From Aplidium turbinatum (lineage: Eukaryota > Chordata > Ascidiacea > Aplousobranchia > Polyclinidae), in NCBI GenBank assembly GCA_918807975.1, contig OU964919.1:26605824-26669823 (forward strand): a stretch of DNA of 64,000 nucleotides, read 5' to 3'. The notes beneath the pieces were generated by a model that did no database searches, was not told where the DNA came from, and saw only the letters and a list, made by a program, of their open reading frames with translations. A program made the translations under genes and the position numbers. Numbering within the stretch: the stretch's first letter is position 1; every line of letters starts with the position of its first letter. Of the stretch, positions 23,081-33,259 are shown one piece after another.

Positions 23081-24146
23081 CAGGCCTCGAAATTCGTTTT
23101 TGTTGACGGCGGACAAACGTGTCCGGTCTAAGCAGCTATCTCGGCAGACAAATTAAGTCTCACGGCGGAAACACAAGTTTTAGCGTCGATCGTCATGCTC
23201 AATCACTTTATATTGAAAATTCTTCGCCATTTGAGAACTATAGCTGCGGTTTGAAAGGCTTTTTAAAATTTCAGCAAAATCACTCTGAAAGGCTTTCATC
23301 AGACCAACAACGTGCGTTTGAAGAGTCAAAGCGGCGTGTAGCTGCTTGCTGCACAACTAATTAACTTCTACCGAACGAGGTCGTGTGGCTTCTTGCGTCA
23401 CAATGCTTTGGGCACGAGTCGGTAAACTTCTACACTAACGCTACTATTTTCTGCTGTGCAGTTTCACTAGGCTTTTTTCTTTAAGTTTAAGTTCATTTTT
23501 GCGTGTCATGTGAGTGAAAGTGAATTTTCCCTGAGCCTTTTCTTTCTTACAGTAATACCATAACTTAACAAATTTTGCTGCATCTTGCTGTAATAGCCTA
23601 CTCATACTGGTATAATCTGATTTTGTAACCAACCTTGCCTTGTCAATATTACTCGGAGATCAAACCAAGAAATTGTGACGTAAAACTTGAACAAACTTGT
23701 GCTGATTAGTGTGGAAGTACTCGTACTCCCATTGATTCTTAGCGAATTATTCACCTTCGTTACGCTGATTCAATGTCATCAATCGTTGAAGCAATGTAAA
23801 AATCGAAAGTTTTCCTGCTTCAATGGAAGCTACCCAGACAACAAAATTTATCATTTTTACATTGATTCAACGTCTCCGTCTACATTGAATTAATATAAGC
23901 ATGATAGATTTTGTTGTCTAGGTGAGAGATACAGAATTCACATTTTCTAGATGCGCGCTAGAAATTTGCGCAGGAAATTACATTCTCGCAACAATTGTTA
24001 GTAATGTGCAATGACGATTTGTATCGCTAGTTCCTGTGTGATTTCTCGGCGGACAAATATGACCAATCTAGATGGTACTTCCCGCGGACATCACATGCTG
24101 TGACGGCGGACATGACCGCCGTGTCCGCTGTGAATTTCGAGGCTTG
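23081..24146. mobile_element. hAT-like element (CAGGCCTCGAAATTC ends)
   Basis: The ends CAGGCCTCGAAATTCG and GTGAATTTCGAGGCTTG are inverted. Subterminal GGCGGACAAACGTGTCC and GGACATGACCGCC motifs also mirror each other. The flanks gccaataa and gcaataa are a near-match 8-bp duplication with one base lost. There is no transposase. Similar ends (TTCGAAGACTG, TTTCGAGGGCTG) occur near 63105 and 63622. Confidence 0.7.
23832..23923. repeat. Small palindromic MITE family PM-B, copy
   Basis: ACCCAGACAACAAAATTTAT pairs with ATAGATTTTGTTGTCTAGGT around a core with TTTTTACATTGATTCAACGT. It is about 92 bp and nearly fully foldback. It lies inside the hAT at 23081-24146, next to a second partial core at about 23765-23800. 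Confidence 0.75.
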
Positions 24147-24286
24147 CAATAAGTTCGATAAATACCTTTCCAGCACACTGGAGACCAAGACATCGACTCC
24201 AAAAGAGCGCTCGAACAAGCGAAGATTGATTTCTGAATCAGTACCTCCCATGGCACTGACTCCAAAAGACCACGACGCATCCCATG

Positions 24287-24689
24287 GGTAGGCACTTTAA
24301 CAAGCAGATTTCTAATAATCTACGCGCGTACCCAATCCAACCACGAACCAATGAGATGCTACGTTATCTGTACGTTATCTACGTTATCTGCTATTGTGAC
24401 CATTCCAGCATTCAGCCAGAGAATTATCAATTACTTTGAACTTTGTTTGGTAATTACAGAAGAAAAAAGAGCTATAGCAGAGGTGGGAATCAAACCCACG
24501 TCATTGTAATGACTACCACCGCCCTAACCCAATGCGCCAAGCCAACCGATGGCAAAGCGATGATTTAATTTAGCTAGAAATTGCGTTTTTCCTTTATTCT
24601 TCCCAAACGCAATCTTGATGACGTCATGAAAAGCGTAGCTTCTGATTGGTTCGTGCTGGATTGGATATCTGCATGTTAAAGTGCCTACC
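24287..24689. mobile_element. MITE with long inverted ends and a tRNA-like core
   Basis: GGTAGGCACTTTAACAAGCA and TGCATGTTAAAGTGCCTACC are inverted ends. The similarity continues inward for about 70 bp (AATCCAACCACGAACCAAT against ATTGGTTCGTGCTGGATT). The flanks catcccatg and aatcccatg give an 8-9 bp duplication. A tRNA-like sequence occupies the middle. Confidence 0.8.
24480..24555 (-). repeat. tRNA-like sequence (tRNA pseudogene or SINE head)
   Basis: Read on the minus strand it has TGGCTTGGCGCATTGGGTTA in the A-box position and a perfect T-arm, GTGGG-TTTGATT-CCCAC, containing a B-box-like GGTTTGATTCC. The anticodon arm is imperfect and no acceptor stem pairs well, so it is probably a SINE head carried by the MITE. 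Confidence 0.5.
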
Positions 24690-25091
24690 AATCCCATGCC
24701 ACCTCCGACGATGCACCTGTATCAGTTGAGAAAGACCAACTGTCAACTGACTCGGAGTCCGTTTCTTTAAGAGAATCTCTGCGGGCTGGACTACCCGGGA
24801 CTTCTCACCATCGAAATGTCTTCAGTTCAGTGGATGAGCTCATGACCTCAGACGATGACCCCTTCGTCCAGACGGCCTAGTCCACCCCTAAAACTTTAAT
24901 CTCTTTTTTCTCTATCTTTAATCATGTTTGCAGGTACGAAGAGTGATGACTTGGACGTCGGACTGGGCAACCTCAAGGTTGGCTTAATGAACATCAACGA
25001 AATCATCATCACCACGTGCCGTCTCCGATCTGAAGGTTGGCTGTCATTTTCTTCCACTACTCTTTTTGTTTCTCCGATGCTTGACAAATCA

Positions 25092-25530
25092 GGGTCTGCT
25101 ACTATTCGGCGAGTCCGATTCGAAGAGTCCGATTCGCAGAATTACCTATTCAGAAACAGCCTTTTTCGGAGAGTTCCCTCTTCAGAGATTTTTTGAAATT
25201 TTTTTTGAAAATTGTTGGGTACCGTAGCCTAATTATCATTGCCGCTTTTACATCGTTTTAACGTCGCTAAACGTTGAAATCGTGCAGAATAAAATAGAGA
25301 CAAAATGTTTGAACAATTAAATGAAAATTCGTCATGTCAATAATTTCAACTATAAAAGAAACGATAATATTGTGGAATATCCTAGTATGCGTATCCTAGG
25401 CAGCTACAGTTCTCTTTTCTACACTATTTCAACGTTTAGCGACATTAAAACGATGTAGAAACGGCAATTTCTGCTGGTCGAGTGGTCGGGATAACTAGGC
25501 TATGGTATTTCAACGTTTAGCGTGTGTGTT
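25092..25530 (-). mobile_element. Foldback family FB-A, copy 3 (right end decayed)
   Basis: It begins GGGTCTGCTACTATTCGGCG, the inverted form of the family right end, and holds the GGGTACCGTAGCCTAATTAT tag. A mirrored tag (AACTAGGCTATGGTATT) follows near 25490, with CATCGTTTTAACGTCGCTAA and its inverse between. The far boundary is unclear. Confidence 0.65.
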
Positions 25531-25625
25531 AGCAAAGGTGTTGCGGCCGACGGTCGTGCCAAATTTCTTTCAACTCAATCACTTACTTCAGTCACAAGCA
25601 TGTTTTTACGTTCGCGCAATGATAA

Positions 25626-26935
25626 GAGTCCAGGTCGGACGTTTTGCACGGTTTGTATTTTGATGGCAGAAAAGACAAGACACTAAAGATTGAAGTAGAC
25701 AATCATGGGGTGTCTCACAAAAGATCTGTTGTTGAAGAGCATGTGTGTATTATCGCCGAGCCTGGATCTCAGTATTTAAGTCCAACCGCAAAAACAGCCA
25801 GAAGCATTGCCGACTCCATAATATCAGCAGTTCATGATAGAGGAAGAGACACCAGCTTAATAACAGCCGTGGGGTGTGATGGTACTGTGGTAAATACGGG
25901 TCATGCAGGCGGTGTTATCCGACTGTTGTAATTAGATTTTCGAAAACCGCTGCAATGGTTGGTACATCAACTTCACGCAAACAAATTACCTCTGCAGCAT
26001 CTTCTTGAGTTATGGGATGGCAGTACAACTGGTCCCCGTGGGTATTCCGGACAAATTGGAAAGGCTTTACTTATAGTACATGTAATAAAATGCCTATCCG
26101 ACGATTTAAATCAATACCAAGTAATTTTCCTCATATGGGCGTGACCGATTTAAGCACGGACCAAAGATACCTCCGGGACATTTGTCATTGTGTTTGTACA
26201 GGAGAAATTTCCAGTTCACTTGCCACCAGAAGTCCAGGTAAGCTTAATCACTCACGATGGTAAACTGCAAGGAATCGCATTCTGCGGTTGTCTATGGGGA
26301 CCACAGAACCCTCTGATAATTTAAAAACGTTGGCTACCGTTGTCATGAGGTTATATGCTCCTATGTGGTTCGAAATAAAGTGCAATCCACTATGTATCGA
26401 CGGAGCTGTTCATCTATGGCAAATCATCAGCAAATCTCGCTACCAGTCGAATAAACTAAAGACCATTGTCGACCCTGTTATTAAAAGAAATGGACTTTTT
26501 GGCCACAGCAAAAACATACTTTTATCAATGTTGTTTGACAAAGAAACACAGGGGCATGAGCTGGGAATACGCCGTATATATACTGTTTGCACGAGAAACT
26601 CCCGTTTGCACTGAAATCCGGCGCTTTAAACTGCCAAATTTCAATTTTACTGCTGTCAGTTATGTTGATAATGATATATTGGCAAAGCGATAACAACAAA
26701 TCGAACCTCCAATAACTAAGAAAATGACAACAGAAACTTTGGTCGTTCAAAAACATCAACCTAAGCCAACATTCTCTCAATTTCCCCTGCTACACGCAAG
26801 CAGTCGAGCAAGAAGGCCTCTGTTGCATATGTGGTGACGCTAACCGCGATGGATTCATCAGAAGTCAGCTACAGTACAGGAAAGACATGCCGCGTCTCAA
26901 TACAAAACAAGATTTTAGATCATGTTCTTAAAAGG
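25626..26935 (+). pseudogene. Transposon-derived protein relic (GRKDKT / GCDGTVVNTG family)
   Basis: Collinear plus-strand blocks in several frames match a protein family I know as highly repeated in hydrozoan and arthropod genomes. In order they are YFDGRKDKTLKIE, RSVVEEHVCIIAEPGSQY, TAVGCDGTVVNTGHAGGVIR, RKPLQWLVHQLHANKLPLQH, GSTTGPRGYSGQIGKAL, SDNLKTLATVVMRLYAPMWF and NKLKTIVDPVIKRNGLFGHS. The AVGCDGT block probably holds a catalytic Asp. Several frameshifts make it non-functional. The C-terminal block resembles that of the protein in the palindromic element at 14383, so I infer a related DNA-transposon lineage. No terminal repeats could be assigned. Confidence 0.65.
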
Positions 26936-27059
26936 TTTGCGTATCCTACATGTACTTGTAATTCTACTTGTAAATATAGATTTTCTGCGTAATTTACAAT
27001 GATTCGCGGGAGGTAGTGCAGTTACAAATGTGTAAAAATGGGAATTTTAATAATTTGCA

Positions 27060-27490
27060 ATTCTTTTCTGAATTTTAAACTTTGTTGGGCCACCCCAAGA
27101 TATTAATTTTTTTGGAATTTTATTTTTGCGTTGTGCTTACAATGTCAGTGCACAACTTTTCCGTGTTCTTAATAAGCGATTAAAAATTAAAACAAAAAAT
27201 AAAATTTTTGGAAATTTTCCACTTTTTCTAATATTTCAACTTCTTTGGGGCAACCCAAGATATTAAAATTTTTGAAAATTTTTTTTTGTGTTATGCTTGC
27301 AATGTCAGTGCACAGCTTTTCCGCGCTCTTAACAATTAAAAACAAAAATGAAAATTTTTGGAAATTTTCCACTTTTTTTAATATTTCAACTTCGTTAGGG
27401 CAACCCAAAATATTAAAATTTTTGAAATTTTTTTGTGTTGTGCTTACAATGTCAGTGCACAACTTTTCCGCACTATTAATAAGTGATTAG
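27060..27490 (+). repeat. Tandem repeat, about 150-160 bp unit, nearly 3 copies
   Basis: Each unit has CAATGTCAGTGCACA(A/G)CTTTTCCG, at about 27140, 27300 and 27447, preceded by a GGGCAACCCAA(G/A)ATATTAA segment and followed by AATTTTTGGAAATTTTCCAC. The units are diverged by substitutions and short indels. No open frame is conserved across them. Confidence 0.85.
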
Positions 27491-27583
27491 GAAAGTTAAA
27501 AAACGATCCACCCTAGTGGGCACAGCACAACAACTATATACATAACATATGCAAGCATCGAACCCGACAGAGCGCCCTTCTAT

Positions 27584-28133
27584 CAGAATGGCCCGTTTCG
27601 GCGAGATTAATTCGGCTAGTCCGATTCGGCGAGTGCCCTATTATTGGCGAGAGCCCTTTTCGGCGAGTTCCCTATTCAGCAATTTTTGGAATTTTTTTAA
27701 AATTATCGGGTACCGTAGCCTAATTATCATTGCCGTTTTAGGGTTGGGGATAGGGGTTAAAGGTTAGGGTTGGAGTTAGGGGGTTAAGGGTTAGGGTGTT
27801 AAAGGTTAGGGGGTTAAGGGTTAGGGGGTTAAGGGTTAGGGGGTTAAGGGTTAGGGGGTTAAGGGTTAGGGGGTTAAGGGTTAGGGGGTTAAGGGTTAGG
27901 GGATTAAGAGTTAGGGGGTTAAGGGTTAGGAGGTTAAGGGTTAGGGGTTAAGGATTAGAGGTTATTTAAACGTTTAACGACGTTAAAACGATGTAAAAGC
28001 GGCAATGATAATTAGGCTATGGTACCCAATAATTTTTTTTAAAAAATCAAAAAATTACCGAAAAGGGCTCTCGCCGAATCGGACTAGCCGAATTGGACTC
28101 ACCAAATCGGACTCGCCAAATAGTAGCAGACCC
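27584..28133 (+). mobile_element. Foldback family FB-A, full-length copy 4 with telomere-like core
   Basis: The start (CAGAATGGCCCGTTTCGGCG) and end (CCAAATAGTAGCAGACCC) match the family. The tag GGGTACCGTAGCCTAATTAT is near 27710, and its inverse ATAATTAGGCTATGGTACCC is near 28025, so this copy shows both arms that the shorter copies have partly lost. Its centre is a G-rich minisatellite. The flanks ttctatcag and ttctatgcag give an imperfect duplication. Confidence 0.8.
27755..27965 (+). repeat. Telomere-like minisatellite (TTAGGGGGTTAAGGG)n
   Basis: About a dozen copies of a 15-bp unit made of TTAGGGGG and TTAAGGG, with some GGTTAGGGTT variants at the left. It is interstitial and sits in the loop of a foldback element, so it is not a chromosome end. 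The G-runs could form a G-quadruplex. Confidence 0.85.
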
Positions 28134-28987
28134 TTCTATGCAGGGACGATGTTCGTAGTGAAGAAACTCTTACATGACAGGTCCGAAATCACACACCACA
28201 CCATATTACAAAACTGAATACATTATCTCAACGTCAATGGTGGCAACACTAACATAATCAATAAACATCTTCAATCAACGCATACGGTACCCTTCCGCAG
28301 AGCAGCGGGGAGAGAAAGTCCTGTATAGAACTGCTCTCTGAAGATATGCTATAATATGAATATCAACATGTGGTCTTACTCGGTGATTTTAACATGATCA
28401 TTCATGCGTGACCTAGAGTTTCGAAACTTCGCAAGAGGTTGACAATCATCTTCAAGTGTATCTTCACCAAATCTGAAGGTCATAGCTTAAAATGTTGCTG
28501 ATTTACACAACATCAAACTCTCCACATAAAAATTTGGGCAAATTTTCACGCTTGAGTGATTCTGAAATTGCCAATTTTTAAATGCGCATAATTTCGGATG
28601 TACTGAACCGATTTCGGTAAAATTGGTTTCATTTTGCTCAGTACAACTTTCTCTACAATTGTGCAAAGTTTCATTAAAATCTGAGATGGTGGGTTACATT
28701 TTCACTTTTTTCTGGATGATTTGAAAAAGAATGACCCAGCAGCTACCCATGCCCATAGTTGGTGGAAACGCAATAAGATGGCAAATTATCAGTCAATACT
28801 TCTAAAGTAATCCGGTCTTGGAACTCATACACCAATCTTGCCACCAGGAGAACATGGGTTGTCAATATTTTTAAATTAAAGTAATATTTTTAACGCAATC
28901 GATTGATTTTCACCCAGTGCTGTAAATGCGCCGGTTGCTGTTTTCTTTCATTGTACACCTGATGAGGGATCTGTGAGTAAATACTCA
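28134..28987. other. Intronic stretch, nothing recognised
   Basis: No gene or bounded element is seen. Confidence 0.4.
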
Positions 28988-29062
28988 GCCAGCAAATCAT
29001 TTTTTACATTGATTCAACATTTACAGACATTGAATCAATGTAAACAGTGGTTGATTTGCTGG
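28988..29062. repeat. Small palindromic MITE family PM-B, copy
   Basis: GCCAGCAAATCATTTTTTAC pairs with GTGGTTGATTTGCTGGC, with ACATTGATTCAACAT and ACATTGAATCAATGT in the stem. It is the cleanest example of the family's terminal inverted repeat. Confidence 0.75.
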
Positions 29063-29820
29063 CAGGGTAGTATCCTGAGGTATATGTATACTAGTTTTTT
29101 CTATCTGTTTTAATGAAGTTATGAAACCATGGCTACAGCTACCTGGTGTGTTTATTTCTAAATTTTTCTGTATGAATAACAATTACAAACAGCGAAAAGT
29201 TACAACCATTCAATTGTACATATATATACAACAGGTTATCACTAGGGCGATTTTTTGTAACCAAAATGACTTCAATTCTGCGAAAAAATCACCAAAAAGT
29301 AATATTATTCAACGAAAACAAGAAAGCGAAAGAAATGGCAGCAATTCCACATAAAAAAGCATCTAAATTAGTTTCAATTTGTACTCAAATCAGAATTACA
29401 CATTCAAATTACACAATGTAATGTTTTACATTCTCTGGGAAGAAGTTTCTGTCAATCGAACACTTTATACAACTTAGTGGTTGCAGGAAAAACAGCAGGA
29501 AAAAACAAACACTTTAGCTGTTGCAGGGAAAACAATTGGTTAAATATAGTTAACACAATTTGTTTGATCGCAAAAATTTATTAACAAGTTTTCGGTAATA
29601 CACGTGATACAAACAAGCATGGGCTCGTGCATACCTAAACTCCATACCATAGTAGAAAATATATGTATTAAAAGTCTTGGCATTACATAAAATGTAAATT
29701 CATCTCTCCAGTAGCAATAAAAGATATACAAATAGGGGAATTAGGCAAAAAAGTATGCAAAATAAAGTGACCTAACAAATGAAAAGTAATCTAAAGACAC
29801 AAAAAGTGACTTTTGGTAAC

Positions 29821-31100
29821 TGTCACAATCAATGTGCAAAGCCTCGCGTCGGGCTGCTTTGCGTCTTGACAGAATGTGCTGTTTTCATTATGGAATTCTT
29901 GAGCGGTATGTTATTATCGGGTATTGACCTAAAGCAGGGGTGGGGAACCTTTTCAGTATTGCGGGCCACATAAAATGAGAAATAACACAAGCGGGCCACT
30001 AAAAATTTCGAAATTTTATTTACAGAAAAAACTGATTCGCAGCGGTAGGTGCTTCCAAACAGAGACACATATTTCAAAGCATGTTCCCGCATGACTGGAA
30101 AATCACCAGCATTTATGCAGCTTTGATAAAAGTTGAGCTGTGGAATGTTTTGGTACATCGCTTTCAACGTACCGTCATTCTGGAGATCTACTATTTCATG
30201 TTGGAAGTTATTAGGAACATCATTATTAAGAACATCTTATTGTTTTCAAGTTGTACTTTCCACAGATGTAGTTTAGCTTCAAATGATTTCACTTTTGCAA
30301 ACAAGGAGTTCAAAAGCTGATTCGGTCCCTGCAACTTGACGTTGAGCTCGGAGAGGTGCTCGCTAATGTCAACCATAAACGCTAGGTCACACAACCATTG
30401 GCTATCAGTGAGTTCGACGACATGGTTTCCCTGATTATTCATGAACTGATCGACTTCGTTTCGTTTCATTTCTTCATCGACGGCCATTCGCAATATACCG
30501 AGAATGCAGAGCCTACTCTTTTTTGAGCTGTTGTTTCAATATATTTTGGGTAAAGAAATTTTGACGCGGGCCACATGGAACAGTCACGCGGGCCACATTC
30601 GGCCCGCGGGCCGCAGGTTCCCCACCCCTGACCTAAAGTAACCTCTGATGACGAAATCTGTATTATGTAACGTGTTTTCTACAACCTTCGGCCCTACGTG
30701 ACATTCTAGAGACTTCTGTTGTTTACATTTAAATGCTACGTGACCGACGATGAGTTCGTGTGATGCAACACTATGTCACCTTCTCGAGGTTACTGGACTG
30801 AACAACCAACTATATAAATAGTGGTGTAGTTTGTGTAATGTTTATGATTCTGAGATTATTATGGTGATTATTATGAGTTGATTATGAGAGTTGTGCTATG
30901 AGTTGTGGATTGGTAGTTGATGCAGAAATTAGAGTTATTTGAGAAGCCGTTCGTTAAAGTTCTTCAAGAAGTCAGATTATCATTTCACTAGTAGAGTTAT
31001 TCGACATTTAATTGACTGCTTTTCGGTTTGACCCATTAAACTACGTCATTGAACCTTTCCAAGTCTTTTTCCTGGTAAGAGATAGAAAGAAATTGTGACA
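29821..31100 (+). mobile_element. Solo LTR, family TGTCACA, copy 3, with hAT inside
   Basis: A solo LTR fossil with ends TGTCACAATCAATGTG and GAAATTGTGACA and a perfect 5-bp duplication, GTAAC. Apart from the hAT at 29935-30630 it matches copies 1 and 2, including the TATAAATAGTGGTGTAG box near 30813. Confidence 0.88.
29935..30630 (-). mobile_element. Internally deleted hAT with transposase C-terminus
   Basis: The ends CAGGGGTGGGGAACC and GGTTCCCCACCCCTG are perfect inverted repeats with an exact 8-bp duplication, ACCTAAAG. The minus strand encodes two pieces of a hAT transposase of the GTF2IRD2/ZBED-like group. 30191-30493 includes LAFMVDISEHLSELNVKLQG, the conserved FLxDIxxHLNxLNxxLQG block. 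29829-30167 includes REHALKYVSLFGSTYRCES, the hAT dimerisation motif (usually SLFGSTYVCES). The N-terminal half and catalytic core are missing, so it depended on a related transposase. Confidence 0.88.
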
Positions 31101-31262
31101 GTAACTTTATAACATCTTAAACATTGACTCCACACAACCATGAAATTTTGGTTATACATTTCTTTTGTTAATAGGTACAACTATAAAAAAGTAACTTTGG
31201 TTACAAAAAATCGCCCTAGTTATCACATAAATACTTAAACAGAGTAGCAAAGCTCAAATTTG

Positions 31263-31911
31263 TTATTTTTTACATTGCTCGATTTGTGCCTGTATCAGTT
31301 GTTCAGCTAACTCAAATTTTCTTTTTCGGTAAGTGAGATGGTATGGACATGTGATAAGGAGGGAGGAAGGAAGTTTTCTTAGAAAGGCACTAGATCTAAA
31401 GGTGGATGGGAAGAGGAAACGCGGTCGTCCAAGAAGAACGTGGAAACAACAAGTGAAGGATGAATTTAAAAAAGTCGGACTGAAGGAGGAAGATGCAAGG
31501 GACAGGGTGAAATGGAGAAAAGGGATTAAAACAATTGCTGCGCGGAAACAATCGGCCACCCCCACTAGTGGGGAACAAACCGACGATGGATTATGATGAT
31601 GATGATGGTGTCATTACTCTTTTGGGGTGGACCACCGCCAGTGGTGAAGCGTTCTTGGCAGGCCAAAGAGACCTTTTTTTTGCTTGGGCCTTCATGTTTG
31701 TCCACAACCTTCAAAGTGTACCCTCTTCTCTAACTGCGAAGGTTGAGGCACCATTAAAATCTTTGGTGAGTTCCCGCCAGGCATCATTTTTGTTGTGTGT
31801 GGTCACACCATCGGTCTTCTTGCATTCAATAATATTGCGATATGTTGCGATGCAAGTGAGAAACAGATCTTTTTCGTGTGGAGAAAAATTTTGCGATCGT
31901 TGTTTTGACAT
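31263..31911 (-). pseudogene. Myb/SANT-like DNA-binding gene split by a LINE fragment
   Basis: From 31911 the minus strand encodes MSKQRSQNFSPHEKDLFLTC, then NIIECKKTDGVTTHNKNDAW and RELTKDFN. This is the Myb/SANT-like (MADF-related) domain that opens F(S/T)xxEKxLLLELV and contains NKKTDxxTxxxKxxAW. A shifted frame then gives CQERFTTGGGPPQKSND, a Gly-Gly-Gly-Pro-Pro motif usual after this domain. On the far side of the LINE fragment at 31336-31606, a basic helical tail (KRKFELAEQLIQAQIEQCKK) ends at a stop near 31263, where such proteins usually have a coiled coil. The LINE insertion and a frame change near 31700 make it a pseudogene. It may be a retrogene, a transposon accessory gene (Harbinger elements use Myb-like proteins) or an old host gene. 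Confidence 0.65.
31336..31606 (+). mobile_element. Short 5'-truncated RTE-like LINE copy
   Basis: Encodes only the last 80 or so residues of the LINE protein (RWYGHVIRREEGSFLRKALD through TSGEQTDDGL and a stop). It ends in (GAT)n. It is almost identical to the matching parts of the copies at 6195 and 60376. It is inserted into the Myb/SANT-like gene. Confidence 0.88.
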
Positions 31912-33208
31912 TTTATAAATGAAGTAAATTTAACGGTCAAGAAAAAATTGTAAAATATTTGCTGTACACTGAAATACAAAACAGTAAAATAATGTAGTCA
32001 AATCATTTCAGAAAAATTTACATTAGCCCAATGTTTATGAAAATAAATTTCTAGTTGGCAGTTGTGTCTTGATGAAAAGCATTCTATTACCTCCACCTTA
32101 ACATCTAGCCGCCTGAGTGGTGAGAGTGTCTGCTTGATAACTGTATGGTTCCTTTGCTGCTTCCAGTCGTCTGTTGTGTTGCATGTGTAATCGCAGCGTA
32201 CTGTATGTTGTCGCAATGGGCGAAAAATAAAACATGTTGTTTTTAACAAAGCCTGAGCACTACTGTAAACTGGTCTGGACAGTTTAGCACCATGTAGAAT
32301 TACCAGGAGTTTAAACAGCAAGGAGTTAATCCATGCAGATGGACCCCCTCCAGTGTGTTGACTTAGGCAACCCCAGTAACAGGTGGAGGCCTCCCTCAGA
32401 GAATTTTGAAAAAATTACATTAAATTTAGATCATTCTGAGTATTTCGAGCACAAAATGGTCAAAAACAAGATGAACCTCTTTCAAAATGCGATGGTTTCT
32501 ATCAGGGCCATTGAGAGAACATTTCGGGCCCGGTGCCAAGCAAAAATCTGGGCCCTTAAAGCTTTGAAAAGCAAAGCAACTTGCAAAGTGACCTTGCACA
32601 ACCGTCGCTGACACTTGAAATGCCCTTTCACAACTTCTTAAAAAGCATGAGAAATGGTTTCTTGATATTAGACTGTCATAACACCTCTCCTACCCCCGGT
32701 TAGAAAACACTGTTCTAAGTGGAATTGTCTCAAAGATTCACTTTCAAATTTCTGATGAACAACCTTGTAGCCTAACTGCATCTGCTAAATTCAGCTGATT
32801 TCAGGCTGCTTCTGCAATGTAGTGAAAGTTACGGCACACCAACTTCAGTAGTTAAAACCAGGGAGCACTTTAAAAAGGTATTTCATTGGCACCTGACAAA
32901 AGGGCTGCTTAGTGCCTGGCTCACATATTACACCAGATATCATTTCGAGCAAATTTGTGAATACCGGTCCAGCTTACAGGTACCAAATAATTTATCAGCA
33001 AATGTAACGCTTTTTGCCATTGCTATGAACAAGCAATGTATTGTAGGCCTACCTTTTTCTACCACTGCACTGTACTGAACCCAATAACAAATCAAACAAA
33101 TACTCATTGCTAGAGTTATGACTCAGCAAAAACCATTAACAGTCTGATTAAATCATTGATTAACTAATCATGCACAAAATCATTGATTAACTAATCATGC
33201 AAAAAAAA
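31912..33208. other. Intronic stretch with possible SINE and hAT-like ends
   Basis: Near 32105-32160 GCCTGAGTGGTGAGAGTGTC and a later TGGTTCC resemble tRNA-SINE promoter boxes, weakly. GGTTAGAAAACACTG ending near 32713 resembles a hAT terminus, but no matching left end or target duplication is clear. GATTAACTAATCATGCA is repeated twice at 33160-33200. Confidence 0.35.
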
Positions 33209-33259
33209 GACGTCGCTATAATAGCACCTGGACAGGAAGCCAAACAGCGCTCAAACTTC

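Larger units (their letters stand above)
22450..25090 (+). mobile_element. LINE relic: ORF1 pieces and start of ORF2
   Basis: The plus-strand coding pieces lie in order. A basic segment (KKKQKNNRAKKRKSSTTSND) is near 22930. A Ser/Thr-rich segment follows at 24160-24285. An acidic C-terminal segment at 24700-24880 (SVEKDQLSTDSESVSLRE to SSVDELMTSDDDPFVQTA) ends in a stop. Immediately after, at about 24965, NLKVGLMNINEI resembles the opening of a LINE endonuclease (KxGLLNI-N/S). Two DNA elements interrupt it: a hAT at 23081-24146 and a MITE at 24287-24689. It ends abruptly at the foldback repeat at 25092. The ORF1 assignment is by layout and composition, as I recognise no specific ORF1 domain. 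Confidence 0.5.
29243..31218. mobile_element. hAT-like element (TAGGGCGATTTTTTG ends), outer layer of nest
   Basis: TAGGGCGATTTTTTGTAACC and GGTTACAAAAAATCGCCCTA are perfect inverted ends, flanked by a perfect 8-bp duplication, GTTATCAC. Without its insertions it is about 0.7 kb and non-coding. A solo LTR at 29821-31100, itself carrying a hAT, lies inside. Confidence 0.88.

Noticed and set aside
27060-27490. CRISPR array
   Set aside because: Units are diverged tandem repeats with no constant repeat/variable spacer pattern, and the DNA is eukaryotic.
27755-27965. Chromosome end (telomere)
   Set aside because: The unit is a 15-bp variant and lies inside a foldback element with normal sequence on both sides.
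28960-28985. CTGATGAGGGATCTGTGAGTAAA as a hammerhead
   Set aside because: Stem II does not pair, the second core box is wrong and there is no stem I.
32346-32713. hAT element with CAGTG ends
   Set aside because: The two ends differ after the first few bases and no 8-bp duplication flanks them.
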